A stretch of 64,000 bases of DNA from Isochrysis galbana (lineage: Eukaryota > Haptophyta > Isochrysidales > Isochrysidaceae): positions 5,674,638 through 5,738,637 of the forward strand of contig CM030938.1 in the NCBI GenBank assembly GCA_018136815.1, written 5' to 3'. The position numbers were made by a program, and so were the translations under genes. Shown piece by piece: positions 9,962 to 20,552 of the stretch; positions within the stretch are counted from its first letter, which is position 1, and each line of letters begins with the position of its first letter. The notes under the pieces are model-generated. The model had not been told where the DNA came from. It did no database searches and saw only the letters and a program-made list of their open reading frames with translations.

Positions 9962-9963
9962 CA

Positions 9964-10008
9964 TATGGACTGCCTGCGCGTCGCCATGCGGCGCACGGAC
10001 AGTCCATA
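9964..10008. repeat. Hairpin-forming inverted repeat
   Basis: TATGGACTG at 9964-9972 pairs with CAGTCCATA at 10000-10008, and the loop contains a second GCGC/GCGC pairing. No U-tract or gene end lies beside it, so a terminator role is not indicated. It could be a transposon end. Confidence 0.6.
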
Positions 10009-10465
10009 CACATATCTTACGAATACACACGCGCACTGCCCCCCCAATTCGACCCCTTCGAGCCCTGTAGCCGATCTGCTGACCGGCCGCGCCTGCCGAG
10101 AGAGACGCCAACTCTGACTTTTCAGCCAGGGAAGCTTGCTGCGAGGCGGGTGTGGGCTGGGGCGGGGTCAGGTGCTGGGTATGGCACACCCAGGCCAAGG
10201 CCGGGCGGGGGGCTCGCGCTGCGCGCGCGCTGCTCGCACCTGGCTTCTGGCGCTCGTCTGCGCGCTGCGAAGGGGGGGGAGTGCGAGAACGACCTGGAGG
10301 TGAGCGCGGCGAGCGTGAAGGGGCACATCGCGGCAGGAAGCGTGGGGGGGGCTTACCACTGGTGTTGGCCGCGCGAGTACACCCCTGTGGCAAGCTGGGC
10401 TGCCAGAGAGGAGTGGGGGAAGGGGGGGGGGGGGGGGAGCGGCGCGCGGCGGGACAGAACGGCAT

Positions 10466-11840
10466 ATGAATGGCGTCGGGCTCTTCAGGCTCATTTCAAA
10501 GGTGCTGATGCAAGGACTGGAGCTGCCCCTAGAGTTCATTGTGGGCATTGCAAGGGATAGTTGCTCAACGAACGGAGTTGCCTGTCGCCATTTGCTTACC
10601 TTGTGTGAGAATTGTGTTGACCTGCTTTGTGTATCGCACACACTCCATCACACTGGTGAGCACATGCATTTGGCCACTGTGGAGGAATTCCTCACCCCTT
10701 GGCTAACCCTTGTGTCCCATACGCGATCGGCTCGCTTGGTTTGGGAAACACGGACCGGCACAGCTATGAAATCTTTCTCCAGCACCAGGTGGTGGTCGAA
10801 GTGGGAGATCATGAAAGATCTAGCAACGCATTTTGGCACACTCGAGGACTATGTCGATCAGCTTATACGCGAGGATATTGGGAGCTCCACCTCTCAGGCC
10901 ATGAAGAGAATCATTGCCACCAAAGGCGACACTCTCAGGCTTGAGTTAGCTCTTGCAATGGACATGGAGATATTATGCTCCATCACCTACAAAATGGAGG
11001 GCGATGCACTTGAAATTCTTCTCGTTCATGACGCGCTAGAAGATATACGCTCGCGAGGTCGAGTCTTAGGCAACACACCTTGTCACCTTCCCAATGTAGC
11101 TGCCATTCTCAGGGAAAAGGAACCCATTGTGGTCGGCCTGACAACAAACGAATACTACGATGCGCCCTACCATTCATGGTTCCCGGGCAAGGTATCTGCA
11201 ATTGGAGCAAACTCGTGGACGATTCAATACCCGGATTCAACAACCCTTGTTATAACAGATATCCATGAAATGAGAAGGGCAATTGATGTCTGCAGCTTAC
11301 AGCTTACCTCAATGGAGGGGCCTTGTGCAACAAGTCTCCGGCGCATTCTCATATCTCGAGGATCGTTTAGAGGACCGATGTGCCGCCCCATTTTGTTGCA
11401 AGGAGCAACACCGCTTCACAGGGCTCCTACGCGCATTCAACCCGGCGTTTGCATACGGGCGGGTCGATGAGCTTTGGGTGCAGCGTCTTAGCGCCTTGGC
11501 ATGCTTTGCTAATAACTGCGATGTCAGTAATGGGTTGCAGCGAGAGCTCTCCTCCTACCTACTTTCCTGCCAAGGTACTCACATCGACCATTCCGACGTG
11601 GAAAGTTTTTCAAGAGACGTCCTAGCATGGTGGGCATCCAACCACTCGAAATTCCCCACGTGGGCATTGGCTGCTCGAATAACCTTTTGCCTCTCTCCTA
11701 ATTCTGCTTCGTGTGAGCGCGTGTTCTCTTTGATGCAGTGTTCGTTTGGTGCTCATCGGGACCGGTCGTTGTCGGATCAATTGGAATTGTCGGTGATGTT
11801 GCGATACAATCGCAACAAACGCAAGAAAGAGGGCTCTTGA
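10466..11840 (+). CDS. hAT-family transposase, frame-disrupted
   Basis: The first frame (10466-11470) and the second (11283-11840) together cover the C-terminal half of a hAT transposase. Features are SCSTNGVACRHLLTLCENC, the conserved W of SSTRWWSKWEIMKD, FSYLEDRLEDRC and the C-terminal dimerisation motif WALAARITFCLSPNSASCER. A frame change between about 11290 and 11330 separates them, so the copy is probably inactive. Between the catalytic region and the dimerisation domain lies SWFPGKVSAIGANSWTIQYP with DSTTLVITDIHEM, which reads like a Tudor or chromo-barrel strand set and is not part of ordinary hAT proteins. The N-terminal BED-finger region is missing; a poly-G run at 10421-10437 lies where it should be. 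No 8-bp target duplication was identified. Confidence 0.8.
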
Positions 11841-11939
11841 GGTGCTATATGTGACATTTATATGCATGTGGCTTTAATATGTTAAGCAACCTAACTACGC
11901 ATACCTTATACTACTACGTAGTACTACTACAAAGCTTTT

Positions 11940-12025
11940 ACTAATGGATATTTTCTGGATATTTGGGCTTTCCAATGGATATATTGTAGATATTTTGCAT
12001 GGATATTTGGGCGTCTTTTGAGGGA
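11940..12025 (+). repeat. ATGGATATTT-type short repeats after the hAT gene
   Basis: Four imperfect copies of the motif TGGATATTTTG or TGGATATTTGGGC occur within 85 bases just downstream of the transposase. Clustered subterminal repeats are transposase-binding sites in hAT elements. A similar pair (TGGATATCTC, GGATATTTGGGCG) is at 25170-25212. Confidence 0.5.
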
Positions 12026-12035
12026 TACTTGTGCT

Positions 12036-12205
12036 TACCCCTAGCGCGCCCTCATGCCGAGCCAAGGCGATGCTGTTCTCGTCGCGTACGTGGTGCTCCT
12101 GGGCCTCTCCTTCGGGGTGCTCGCGGGGGGGGGGGGGGGGGGCTCATGGTAGGGTGAGACTGGAAGGGAAAGGAGACCAAATGAAGGCAAGCCGCCTTAG
12201 CGATA
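12036..12205 (+). repeat. Repeat carrying a cytochrome b561 exon fragment
   Basis: The sequence CTCATGCCGAGCCAAGGCGA through the following poly-G run and CTCATGGTAGGGTGAG is the same as, and inverted relative to, 38305-38430, where it is the C-terminal coding end of a cytochrome b561-like gene. The tail AAAGGAGACCAAATGAAGGC is also present at 41278-41297. The fragment is therefore captured gene sequence moving with a repeat. Confidence 0.7.
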
Positions 12206-12655
12206 GCGATAGGGCTGTTTGTGTTTAGCCCTGCAGCTATTTAGATCTTTATTTTTAGGTACTAGGTGGATTGTGGTCTCACGTATTCTCTACGCACGCT
12301 TTGCCTTGTCACGGTGAGTGTGCCCGCTACTGTGAATGTGCGCGTGTGTGAATATAGAGAGGATCTTGTCCCGCGATAACAGGACCGCCATGTGCGCGCT
12401 CGCGTCTCACACCTCGCGGTGGTTGCCTACTGTGGGCACCACTGTGATAAATAAATACATGGTAGTGAGTAGAAGCAGCTCCACACGTAAAGCCACCGTT
12501 CATTATCCCTCTTGCTGGCTCGCCCCGATCAATGCAGTGTACGCCATGCGCCTGTCACCCATGTTCTCGTGTCCAGCGTTACGGGGGGTGACCAATGGCT
12601 AGGTAGTCTCATTGGGCGCCTAGATCACCGCGCTCAAAGAAATTTGCAGTGGGCT
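12206..12655. other. Intergenic region, no supported gene
   Basis: This is mixed-composition DNA 3' of the RPRD gene. Only short frames without domain features are present (the longest is 12336-12602). Confidence 0.4.
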
Positions 12656-13717
12656 CTATGTGCTCTTTGCCACTTCAATCCTTTCCTTGAAAGCTTCGCA
12701 CTCGGCGAGATCCACCGCGAGCCTCTCACAGAGCGCGTGTTGTGTCTCGACGGCTAAGGCAAGAGTGAGCACAAGAGCACGGCGCGCGTCCAGCTCATGC
12801 TTGAGCGTTCCCACTTGCTCCGTTAGCAGAGCGAGCGACTTTCGTACCTCGTCGGCGTCAGCCTCGCCCTGTTCGATGGCTACAACGTCTAGATTGCGCT
12901 CTCGTTCGGCCGCCAGCCGGTGCACTGCGGTGGACTTGCCCAGCTCGTCAAGCAGGGCGGTGAGCGTTAGCGGCTGCTGCTCACCATTGGCAGCTGCGGC
13001 GCTACTTTCCCCTGCGGGCCGCGCGCGCTTGAGCGGCTGCCTCTCGGCGGGCAACGGCACGGTAGCCGTGGCGGTAGCAGCGTGGTCCACCGCAGTGGAC
13101 GTCTTGGCAGCGGCAGGCGCCTTGGCAATCTCCTGCGCATGGAGGCACATGGTAGGCAGCAGGGTGGGAGTCAGCCGAGGCAAGCCAGGGGGTGCGGCAC
13201 AGCGCATGGAGGTCACAAGCGCTGCCAATGCCCCACGGGAATTCTGCAGCCGAATCCTGCGCACGAGCAAGGGATTACAGGTGGGCGAGGCTCGTGCACG
13301 AAGGGGGTAGAGCGTGGCGTTGGTAACCTGCTTCATTGTCTCAATCTGCTCAGCTGGCAGCACCGCTCTCTCATCGAGGATGGCGACGATGCGCTCGAGC
13401 TTGGCGCGGACGGTCGGCGGGGCGCGGGCGTGGATTTGCGGTAGCACCCTCGCCATCTCGGCGCCGAATGCACCCGCGCACGCTGTCCCCTTCCGTTTGG
13501 AGTTTTGAATCACATCGTTCGCGAGGTAGACGAGAAGCAGCCCTCTTTCTCCCGCTTCGAGGGCCTCCTGGGCCCAGAGTGCGGCGGCAGCGGGTGCGTG
13601 GGCGGAGTGAAACTGCACCCAGCGCGAGAGCGCGGTAATCGAGTCATTTGCCGCCGTCAGCTTCGCCAGCTTCAAGCGGAAGGAGGTGGAGTAGCTCCAC
13701 TCGTCGGCCGACGCCAT
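12656..13717 (-). CDS. CID-domain protein, RPRD1/Rtt103-like
   Basis: CID proteins bind the phosphorylated C-terminal tail of RNA polymerase II and act in transcription termination and CTD dephosphorylation. The start is the ATG at 13715-13717 (MASADEWSYSTSFRLKLAKL). Residues 5-135 are the CID: the hallmark LVYLANDVIQNSKRKG is followed by the helix RAKLERIVAILDERAVL. A low-complexity linker and a C-terminal coiled coil (about 265-350) match the RPRD1 layout. The frame is open throughout, but 13133-13327 (195 bases, GT...CAG) has a different residue make-up and may be an in-frame intron. Its removal joins METMKQ-like sequence to EIAKAPAAAK. A CT-rich sense-strand leader precedes it. The gene is single-copy in this window. 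Confidence 0.8.
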   Translation of the reverse strand: MASADEWSYSTSFRLKLAKLTAANDSITALSRWVQFHSAHAPAAAALWAQEALEAGERGLLLVYLANDVIQNSKRKGTACAGAFGAEMARVLPQIHARAPPTVRAKLERIVAILDERAVLPAEQIETMKQVTNATLYPLRARASPTCNPLLVRRIRLQNSRGALAALVTSMRCAAPPGLPRLTPTLLPTMCLHAQEIAKAPAAAKTSTAVDHAATATATVPLPAERQPLKRARPAGESSAAAANGEQQPLTLTALLDELGKSTAVHRLAAERERNLDVVAIEQGEADADEVRKSLALLTEQVGTLKHELDARRALVLTLALAVETQHALCERLAVDLAECEAFKERIEVAKST

Positions 13718-14235
13718 CGAGCGAGTGAAAGGGAAGGGAGGGGAAGGGAGGGGAAGATACCGGAAGGGGAGGGGGAATGTGGGGAGAAGAGAGTCGAAAA
13801 AAAATCTTCTTAAGGTGGTCCGCGGATGGGAGTGCCCACCCCGGTATTACGGCAGAGCGGCGGGCGATGAGCGCCGCCAGCGAGGGAGTGGCCCACCTTC
13901 TGGGCCCTGTGGAGGGTGATGTGGGGCATGGGGTATGACCCTGGCAGCCTGGGAGAGGCATATGGGGCTCATCCCGGGCGCCCCACCGATGGCTGCGGCG
14001 ACGCAGGCCCAGAGCCGCCGGAGCCGGAGCCGGAGCCGCTGCACGTCGTCTTGTTGACGCGCATCGTCCAGCGAGGGCTCTCCCCCTGCGTGTGCGCGCG
14101 GCCATGTCGGAGCACACTGCCAGTCACTCATATCCAAGACCTAGCTAGGCTAGACCCCCACTGGTGAGTAGTGAGTAGTGGTAGTGAGAATTGAGACGTA
14201 AGGCATATGATAAGTTAGGCTAGGTACTGTAGCAC

Positions 14236-15063
14236 TCAACAGCAATCACCTTCGCCAACACAGCTGAGGAGTGACCCCGGTTCCGAATCGACGTCAGAGC
14301 AAATCTCATCATTCGTCCCGGACTCACAACTTAGGGCACTCATGGGACTAGGAAGCACAACCTCCTCTGGTTCCTCCTCTCCCACGTCAGAATCAGGCTC
14401 GGAGTTATCGTGGACGGAGGCCACAACCGCGGGCGCCGCAGTCGGCGGCAGGCAGCGAGTGCACTTGGCGTTTCCCTTCCCCTTGTGGCAACGCGGCGTG
14501 CGTGCACATCACCGCTGCCTTGAAGCAAGGGCAGCCCGCCGTCTTGCACATGGCGGTGGGGCCGCAGCAGCAAGCTCCTGGGGGGCCCTTGTCTTGACAC
14601 CGCCGCTTGCGAGGCCCCGGCGCGTCTGCCCCGTCTCCTTCGCCGCCGCTATGCGCTCCTTCGCGCTGCTTATATGTCTGGTCGGACGGCTTTAAGTCGG
14701 CACGGCGTTGCGTCGCCAACGCCTTCCGCGCTTTCGCTCGCTTCTTTTTGTACTCTGCGGACTTTCGGTACAAGCTGCGCCTTGAGCGCAACGCCAAGTC
14801 CTTCTCCCACGCGACCTCCTGCTGTGCCGTAGTCGCCAGGCCGAGTAGGTGAGTAGGTGATAGATGCGGCGCTGGTAGGTGCCAAATTGAGTCATTGAGT
14901 CAAGTGGTAGTCTGCGGGCAGGTCGGCCGCTGCCAGCTTCCAGCTTCGTCGCGAAGTTCCTCAACACCACTGCCACTGCGTTGACATGTGCGATGGCGAG
15001 GTCGGTGGAGGCCCCGTGCAATGAGAAGATGCGGTCGGCCTTGTCGAATACTGTGGCGCGCAT
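14236..15063 (-). pseudogene. CXC-type cysteine-cluster protein, frame-disrupted
   Basis: Three frames on the minus strand form one coding region. The first (from the ATG at 15063) reads MRATVFDKADRIFSLHGAST, with a likely intron near 14940-14830. The second is rich in basic residues (YKKKRAKARKALATQRR) and leads into ACCCGPTAMCKTAGCPCFKA, a Cys spacing like the CXC/tesmin-TSO1 zinc-binding motif. A one-base frame change near 14490 then moves the remaining cysteines (CHKGKGNAKCTRC) and an acidic tail into the third frame, ending at 14236. The protein is probably DNA-binding. Cys clusters of this kind also occur in transposon proteins (for example KDZ elements), so a mobile origin is possible. 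Confidence 0.5.
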
Positions 15064-15120
15064 GTAGGATCTCCTGCTCCCCCTCTCGCTTCGCGCTTCG
15101 CGGCAGCGATCGCGATCGCC

Positions 15121-15300
15121 CCCCCCCCCCCCCCCCGCATTCCCATCCGCGGGCCCCAGGTAGATATGTATATATATGTCTGTACACATACAGTCATACA
15201 CATACATACATACATATACATATACATACAAATATATATATACATACATATACACATATACATATACACATAAACATATATTACATATATATACTATAAT
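15121..15300. repeat. Poly-C run and TA/CA microsatellite
   Basis: A run of 16 C near 15121 is followed by about 140 bases of alternating TACATA and TATATACACA sequence. It is non-coding. Confidence 0.8.
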
Positions 15301-15328
15301 ATCTATATATCTCTTAACGACCGGCGAA

Positions 15329-15463
15329 GCAGCACCTTGGTAGGTGCTGCATGTCGCAGTTGCCTCGAGAACGGGGTGTGTTTACAAAATATGGAACGTC
15401 CATTTACTTAATATATGGAGCTTAGAGCACTCAACTGTCGCGAAGCACCTTCAAAGGTGCTTC
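15329..15463. repeat. Pair of related hairpins
   Basis: GCAGCACCT and AGGTGCTGC with a TGGT loop (15329-15350), and GAAGCACCTT and AAGGTGCTTC with a three-base loop (15442-15463), are near-identical 9-10 bp hairpins 92 bases apart. Both follow a CGAAGC-type sequence. Nothing coding lies between them. They could mark the ends of a small element or an RNA; I cannot name it. Confidence 0.55.
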
Positions 15464-15469
15464 CTGCGA

Positions 15470-16452
15470 TTCCTGCCGCCGCTTAAGACTTTTAAGAGAT
15501 ATATACGATATATATATATATGTACATGTATGTGTATATGACCCGCTGTTTTTGGTACTGTCTTTCACTGTGGTTCTAAAAGAGCCAGAAATGGCTGTTT
15601 TGCTGTGTTTCTAGACCTAGCCCACTTTGTTTAACATCTAGGTCTCTTTCTCTGCTTCTGCTTTCTGCTTTCTGCGGTTTGTTTTGAGTCTTGTTGCTTG
15701 TTCACAACTTGTTGTCTTGTTCGCGGATTTTAAATCGGATTTTTGCTGGAGCGTTTTTGTTTTGTGCTCGAGCTCTCTCGTTTTCTTCATTGGAGCATTC
15801 TTTCTGGTCTTGTCGGCCAAGGCCAGATCGCTCGAGCGCCTCAGCGCCTCAGACAGACCCCGACCCAGAACCCAGGAGCGAATTCTTTTACTTTTACTAT
15901 CCCTCGGAAGTACTAAGTAGTATCGTATTATCTAGTGTCTCGCGCCACCTACCCTCGAAAAAAAAAAGGGCGGGGGGGGGGGGGAGTCTCGCGCAGGGAC
16001 GGAGGGAACTATGGGGGCTGCTCTCGTTCTCTCTCCTTTCTTCTGGTCTCTTCTGTACTGCTCTCGACGCCTCTTCTTCTTCTCTCTTTTCGTCGAGAAT
16101 CACAGCACCACCCTCTACTCGCCCCCCGTCTCTCGCTCTCTCTCTCTTCTCCTTTCTTCCTTTCCCTCTATCACCATTCTACCTCCTACACCTCGCCCCC
16201 GTCTCTCTCTCTCTCTTCCCCCCTCTTCTCTCCTCTCCCCGTCTGGGTCTCCCGCCACAGCGAGAGCGAGACGCCACTCCCCCCCTTCTGCCCCTCCCCC
16301 CCCCCCTCCTCCGCTCCAGCCCTCACTCCACCCAGCCACACGGTCTCTAGCACGCAGAGGCACACCCGGCCTCCCGCTCCTCCTCCGCATCCCCTCTTCT
16401 CCCTCTTCTCCCAACTCTTCTTCCTTTCCACTTTCCCACGAAACTCTCCACA
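15470..16452 (+). promoter_or_regulatory. Upstream region of ClpB, strongly CT-rich
   Basis: No gene is supported here. From about 16010 to the start codon the sense strand is dominated by CTCTCT and CCTCC tracts, with no clear TATA box. Long CT-coded frames across it are compositional artefacts. Confidence 0.5.
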
Positions 16453-19400
16453 ATGCGCCTCTCATCGTTCCTCTTCCTTCTCCTCTCGCTCTGGCTCAGC
16501 GTCGCGCACGCGGCCCTGTTGCTTCGTCACACACCGTCCTCTCACGCTCTCCGTCCGCTCGGCCGCGTGTGCGCGGCGCGCGCCGTCCAACCTGTGATGG
16601 CCGCTCCTGCCGATGACTCCCCCTCGGCACTCTTCAACCCAGAAGCATGGACAGAGTCGGGTTTCGACGCGATACAGAGGCTACCCGCCGTATGCCGTGC
16701 CGCCTCATCCACCACGGCCGAGGCCGAGCATCTCGGCCTTGCCTTCTGCTCGCAGGACGAGAGCTCTGTCGTTGCGCGCACACTTGCCAAGGCCGGCTCT
16801 TCGATTGGTGCCCTCCGCCGCCGCCTGGATGAGTTTGTGCAGCGGCAGCCCAAGGTGACAGGTGGCGTTCAGAGCGATCAGCCGTCCGTTGCCCCCTCAT
16901 TGCTCGCGCTAGTACGTGCGGCGAACAAGGAGCGCGCGACGCTCGATGACGAGTTCCTGTCGGGTGAGCACGTGCTCATCGCACTCGCCTCTGATGAGCG
17001 CGTCGGCCGGATGGCCCTCACTGCCGAGGGTCTTGATGCCAAGCGTCTCCGCGCAGCAGCGGACGAGGTGCGCGGCGGCCGCACTATCCGCTCCAAGTCG
17101 CCCGAGGCGGCGTACGAGGCACTCGACAAGTATGCGCGCGATCTGACCGCCGAGGCTCGCGCGGGAAAGCTCGATCCTGTCATCGGCCGCGACGACGAGG
17201 TGCGCCGTGCGATGACCGTCCTCTCGCGCCGCACCAAGAATAACCCGATCCTGCTGGGCGAGCCGGGCGTTGGGAAGACGGCGATTGCCGAGGGTCTCGC
17301 TCAGCGCATTGCCTCTGGCGACGTGCCCGAGTCACTCCGCGGCCGTCGGCTGCTTGCGCTCGACATGGGCGCGCTCGTCGCTGGTGCAAAGTACCGAGGC
17401 GAGTTTGAGGAGCGCCTCAAGGCTGTGCTCACCGAGGTGCAGAAGGCGGAAGGAGAGATCGTGCTGTTCATCGACGAGATCCATACTGTGGTCGGCGCCG
17501 GAAAGGGTGAGGGCGCCATGGACGCGGGAAACCTGCTCAAGCCGGCGCTCGCCCGCGGCCAGCTTCGCTGCATTGGCGCTACTACGCTTGACGAGTACCG
17601 CCAGCACATCGAGAAGGACGCAGCGCTCGAGCGCCGCTTCCAGCAGATCTACGTGGCGCAGCCGAGCGTCGACGCGACCACCGCCATCCTACGTGGCCTC
17701 AAGGAGCGGTACGAGCTACATCACGGAGTTTCCATCTCGGACGCGGCGCTCGTCGCGGCCGCCACGCTTTCAGACCGGTGCGTTCCGCCGAATCTTGCCG
17801 TATCTTTCCCGTCAGCCCGCTAGCTACGATTGCACGCCCCTGCTAACGCCAGGGCTGCTCATGCGCCGCAGGTACATCTCGGAACGCTTCCTTCCCGATA
17901 AGGCCATCGACCTGGTCGATGAGGCGGCGGCCAAAATGAAGATGGACGCCACCTCGCGCCCGCAGGCCCTCGACGAGGTGGATCGCCGACTGATGCAGTG
18001 CCGCATGGAGGAAATTTCGCTGAAGGCTGACGCAGAGAACGATGCGCGCGCTGCCTCACGGCTCGCGGCATTGCGTTCTGAGATGGCAACCCTCGAGGAG
18101 AAGCAAGCAGAGCTCGAGTCCAAGTGGAGCGCGGAAAAGAATGCGCTAGAGGGCATTAATAAGCTCAAAGAGGCCATCGACAAGATGAACCTCGAGATTG
18201 AGAAGGTGAGTGCGCTCGCGCGCATGCGTGCTCCGAGGACCCACTAACCGCTCGACCGCACACCCACCGTCCACACACCCCTTTTGCGTCCACCGCAGGC
18301 CGAGCAGGGCTACGAGCTGAATCGTGCGGCCGAGCTCAAGTACAAGGATCTTCCAGAGCTGCGTCGGCAGCTGGAGGAGGCGCAGAACGCTCAGGACTCG
18401 CTCCGCTCCTCTCCGGGCGGCGATGGTGGCCTCACTCGCACCACTGTGGGCGAGGAGGACATTGCGGCGGTCGTCTCGCAGTGGACGGGCGTGCCTCTCA
18501 AGAAGATGCTGCGCTCCGAGGCTCAAAAGATCCTCGAGTTGGGCGATCGGCTGCGTGCTCGTGTCGCGGGCCAGGAGGAGGCGATCGAGGCGGTCGCTGA
18601 GGCGATCCAGCGCTCGCGCGCCGGCCTGTCCGACCCTAGCAAACCCACCGCATCACTCCTCTTCCTGGGGCCAACGGGCGTAGGCAAGACCGAGTTGGCC
18701 AAAGCGCTCGCGGACTCACTCTTCGACTCGGACGACGCCATGGTGCGCATCGACATGTCCGAGTACATGTCGCAAGAGTCCGTGTCGCGTCTACTAGGCG
18801 CGCCGCCCGGCTATGTCGGCTACGAGGAGGGCGGCCAGCTCGCCGAGGCGGTGCGCCGCCGGCCTTACTCTGTCATCTTGTTTGACGAGATTGACAAGGC
18901 GCACCCGGAAGTTTTCAATGTGCTCCTTCAAGTTCTCGACGATGGCCGCGTGACCGATGGCCAAGGCCGGACCGTCAACTTTAAGAATACCATAATCATT
19001 CTCACCTCCAACGTGGGCGCGCAGGCAGTCCTAAACGCAGAGGCCGAGTACATTGACTCGCTCGATGTGGCCGACCTCAACCTGGGTGGCCTCGACGGCC
19101 AGCTCGGCTCGCGGGTCGCGCTTCCGCCCTCGCAGCCCTCGCCGCTTCCTGGCGGCGTGGAGCCGGCCGCCAGCCCGGACTCCGCCGCGCTCAGGCTGCG
19201 AGTGCTCGATGAACTGCGTAGCCGCTTCCGGCCGGAGTTCCTCAACCGGCTTGACGAGCTTGTCATCTTTCACCCACTGCGCAAGAAGCAGCTGCTCGCG
19301 ATCGCTGAGCTCAACCTGCGTGCGTTGCGCGCGCGCCTGAAGGCGCGCCAGATTTCACTTCATGTGCCGCCCGAAGCGCTCGCGGTGCTGGTCGACCTCG

Positions 19401-19624
19401 GCTGGAGCCCCGAGTATGGTGCGCGCCCGCTGAAGCGCACCATCCAAAAGGAGCTCGAGGCGCCGCTCGCTCGAGCGTTGCTCTCTGGCGAAGTCTCTGA
19501 CGGTGACGATGTCGAAGTGGTTGTCGATGCAGTCGACGCGAAGCTGCGTGTGCGCCGCGTCGAAAGGGCTTCTGGCGCCGAGGACGAAGCCTCGTCGGCC
19601 TACGGCGTTGCTGAGATGGCATGA
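16453..19624 (+). CDS. clpB: ClpB/Hsp100 disaggregase, probably plastid-targeted
   Basis: ClpB threads aggregated proteins through an AAA+ hexamer with Hsp70. Exons are 16453-17777, 17872-18205 and 18299-19624 (GT-AG introns of 94 and 93 bases, both preserving frame), giving 994 residues. Residues 1-20 are an ER signal peptide ([20 protein letters not shown]) followed by an Arg/Ser-rich stretch, which suggests bipartite secondary-plastid import. The Clp N-domain is at about 50-150. D1 has Walker [10 protein letters not shown] at 269, pore loop KYRG at about 313 and Walker B LFIDE at about 338. The coiled-coil middle domain, about 455-560, separates ClpB from ClpC. D2 has Walker [10 protein letters not shown] at about 676, GYVGY at about 723 and Walker B ILFDE at about 745. 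About 45 extra Pro/Gly/Leu-rich residues lie between NVGAQAVL and [14 protein letters not shown]. The gene looks intact. Confidence 0.95.
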
Positions 19625-20552
19625 GCCGCGCTAGAATGACTTCATGGCAGGTTGCATGTGCTCGCCGTGGCCGACCCACACTGACGTAGATACAAGGGTT
19701 GGAAAGTTGTGAGTCGTGGCCCCCGTACGGGTCTTCGTGCACCAGTCGCGCCTCGCCGCTCCTGTTCGGCCTGTGACGCAGGACCCGGCCAATGGGTTGC
19801 GGCTGCGCCATCCACACGGTAGGAATTCGTATCGCGCTTGAAGTACTTTTAGTTCGCGGTCTATGCCGAGGAGACACAGCGCGGCCGCGGCCTCCGAGTC
19901 GGCGTGGACGCGACGACCATGTGTTGCAGGAACACGAGTGCTGCCGGGCTAGATCTCGAACGGATCGGATCCGATTGCCCGTGGTAGGGATTGTAGGTGG
20001 GCGCTCTCGTCCACTCGTCCCTGGTGCATGCGCCGGCTATATGTATTAGACAAGCCGTTGTCGTCAGTAATCGGTGCCATTCATGCGGTATCCGTCTATG
20101 AAGCATGTAGTCATTTTGTTGTCGTTCCATGGTTGTCGATGTGGTGGCTTGCGATTCGTCACGATTGACGATTTTGATTTTAGATTGTATTAGTTCTACT
20201 GATAGTATTATAATTGAGCCAACGCGCCGAGCATTGCGCATCGCCATTGAGACGATGACATGGTCAATCATTATCATAAATTAGCCATGAGCGGCATTAT
20301 GCCATAGGGCGGCTAAGTCAAAGTAAGGCTAATGGACAATGGACAATGGATTGGGATTCGAAGAGCCTCGCGGCCGGAGACCATAAATCCCAGCTGGGGA
20401 CTATTAACCATAACATTAACAGCCTATACATTGTCATTGCCAATGTGCCATGGCCAACGTTGTATTTGTCATTGCATTAAACAGTCAAGGGACAAGTAAC
20501 AAGCAACACAAGTGATGGCGCTCACCCTCTCACTCCCACACATACGGAGAAG
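19625..20552. other. Intergenic region downstream of ClpB
   Basis: AT content rises and no frame has domain features. Longer frames (19311-19877 and 19861-20277 on the minus strand) overlap the ClpB end or are compositionally poor. Confidence 0.45.

Noticed and set aside
17270-18247. 325-codon frame within ClpB
   Set aside because: It lies in a different frame over the conserved AAA+ coding sequence and an intron.
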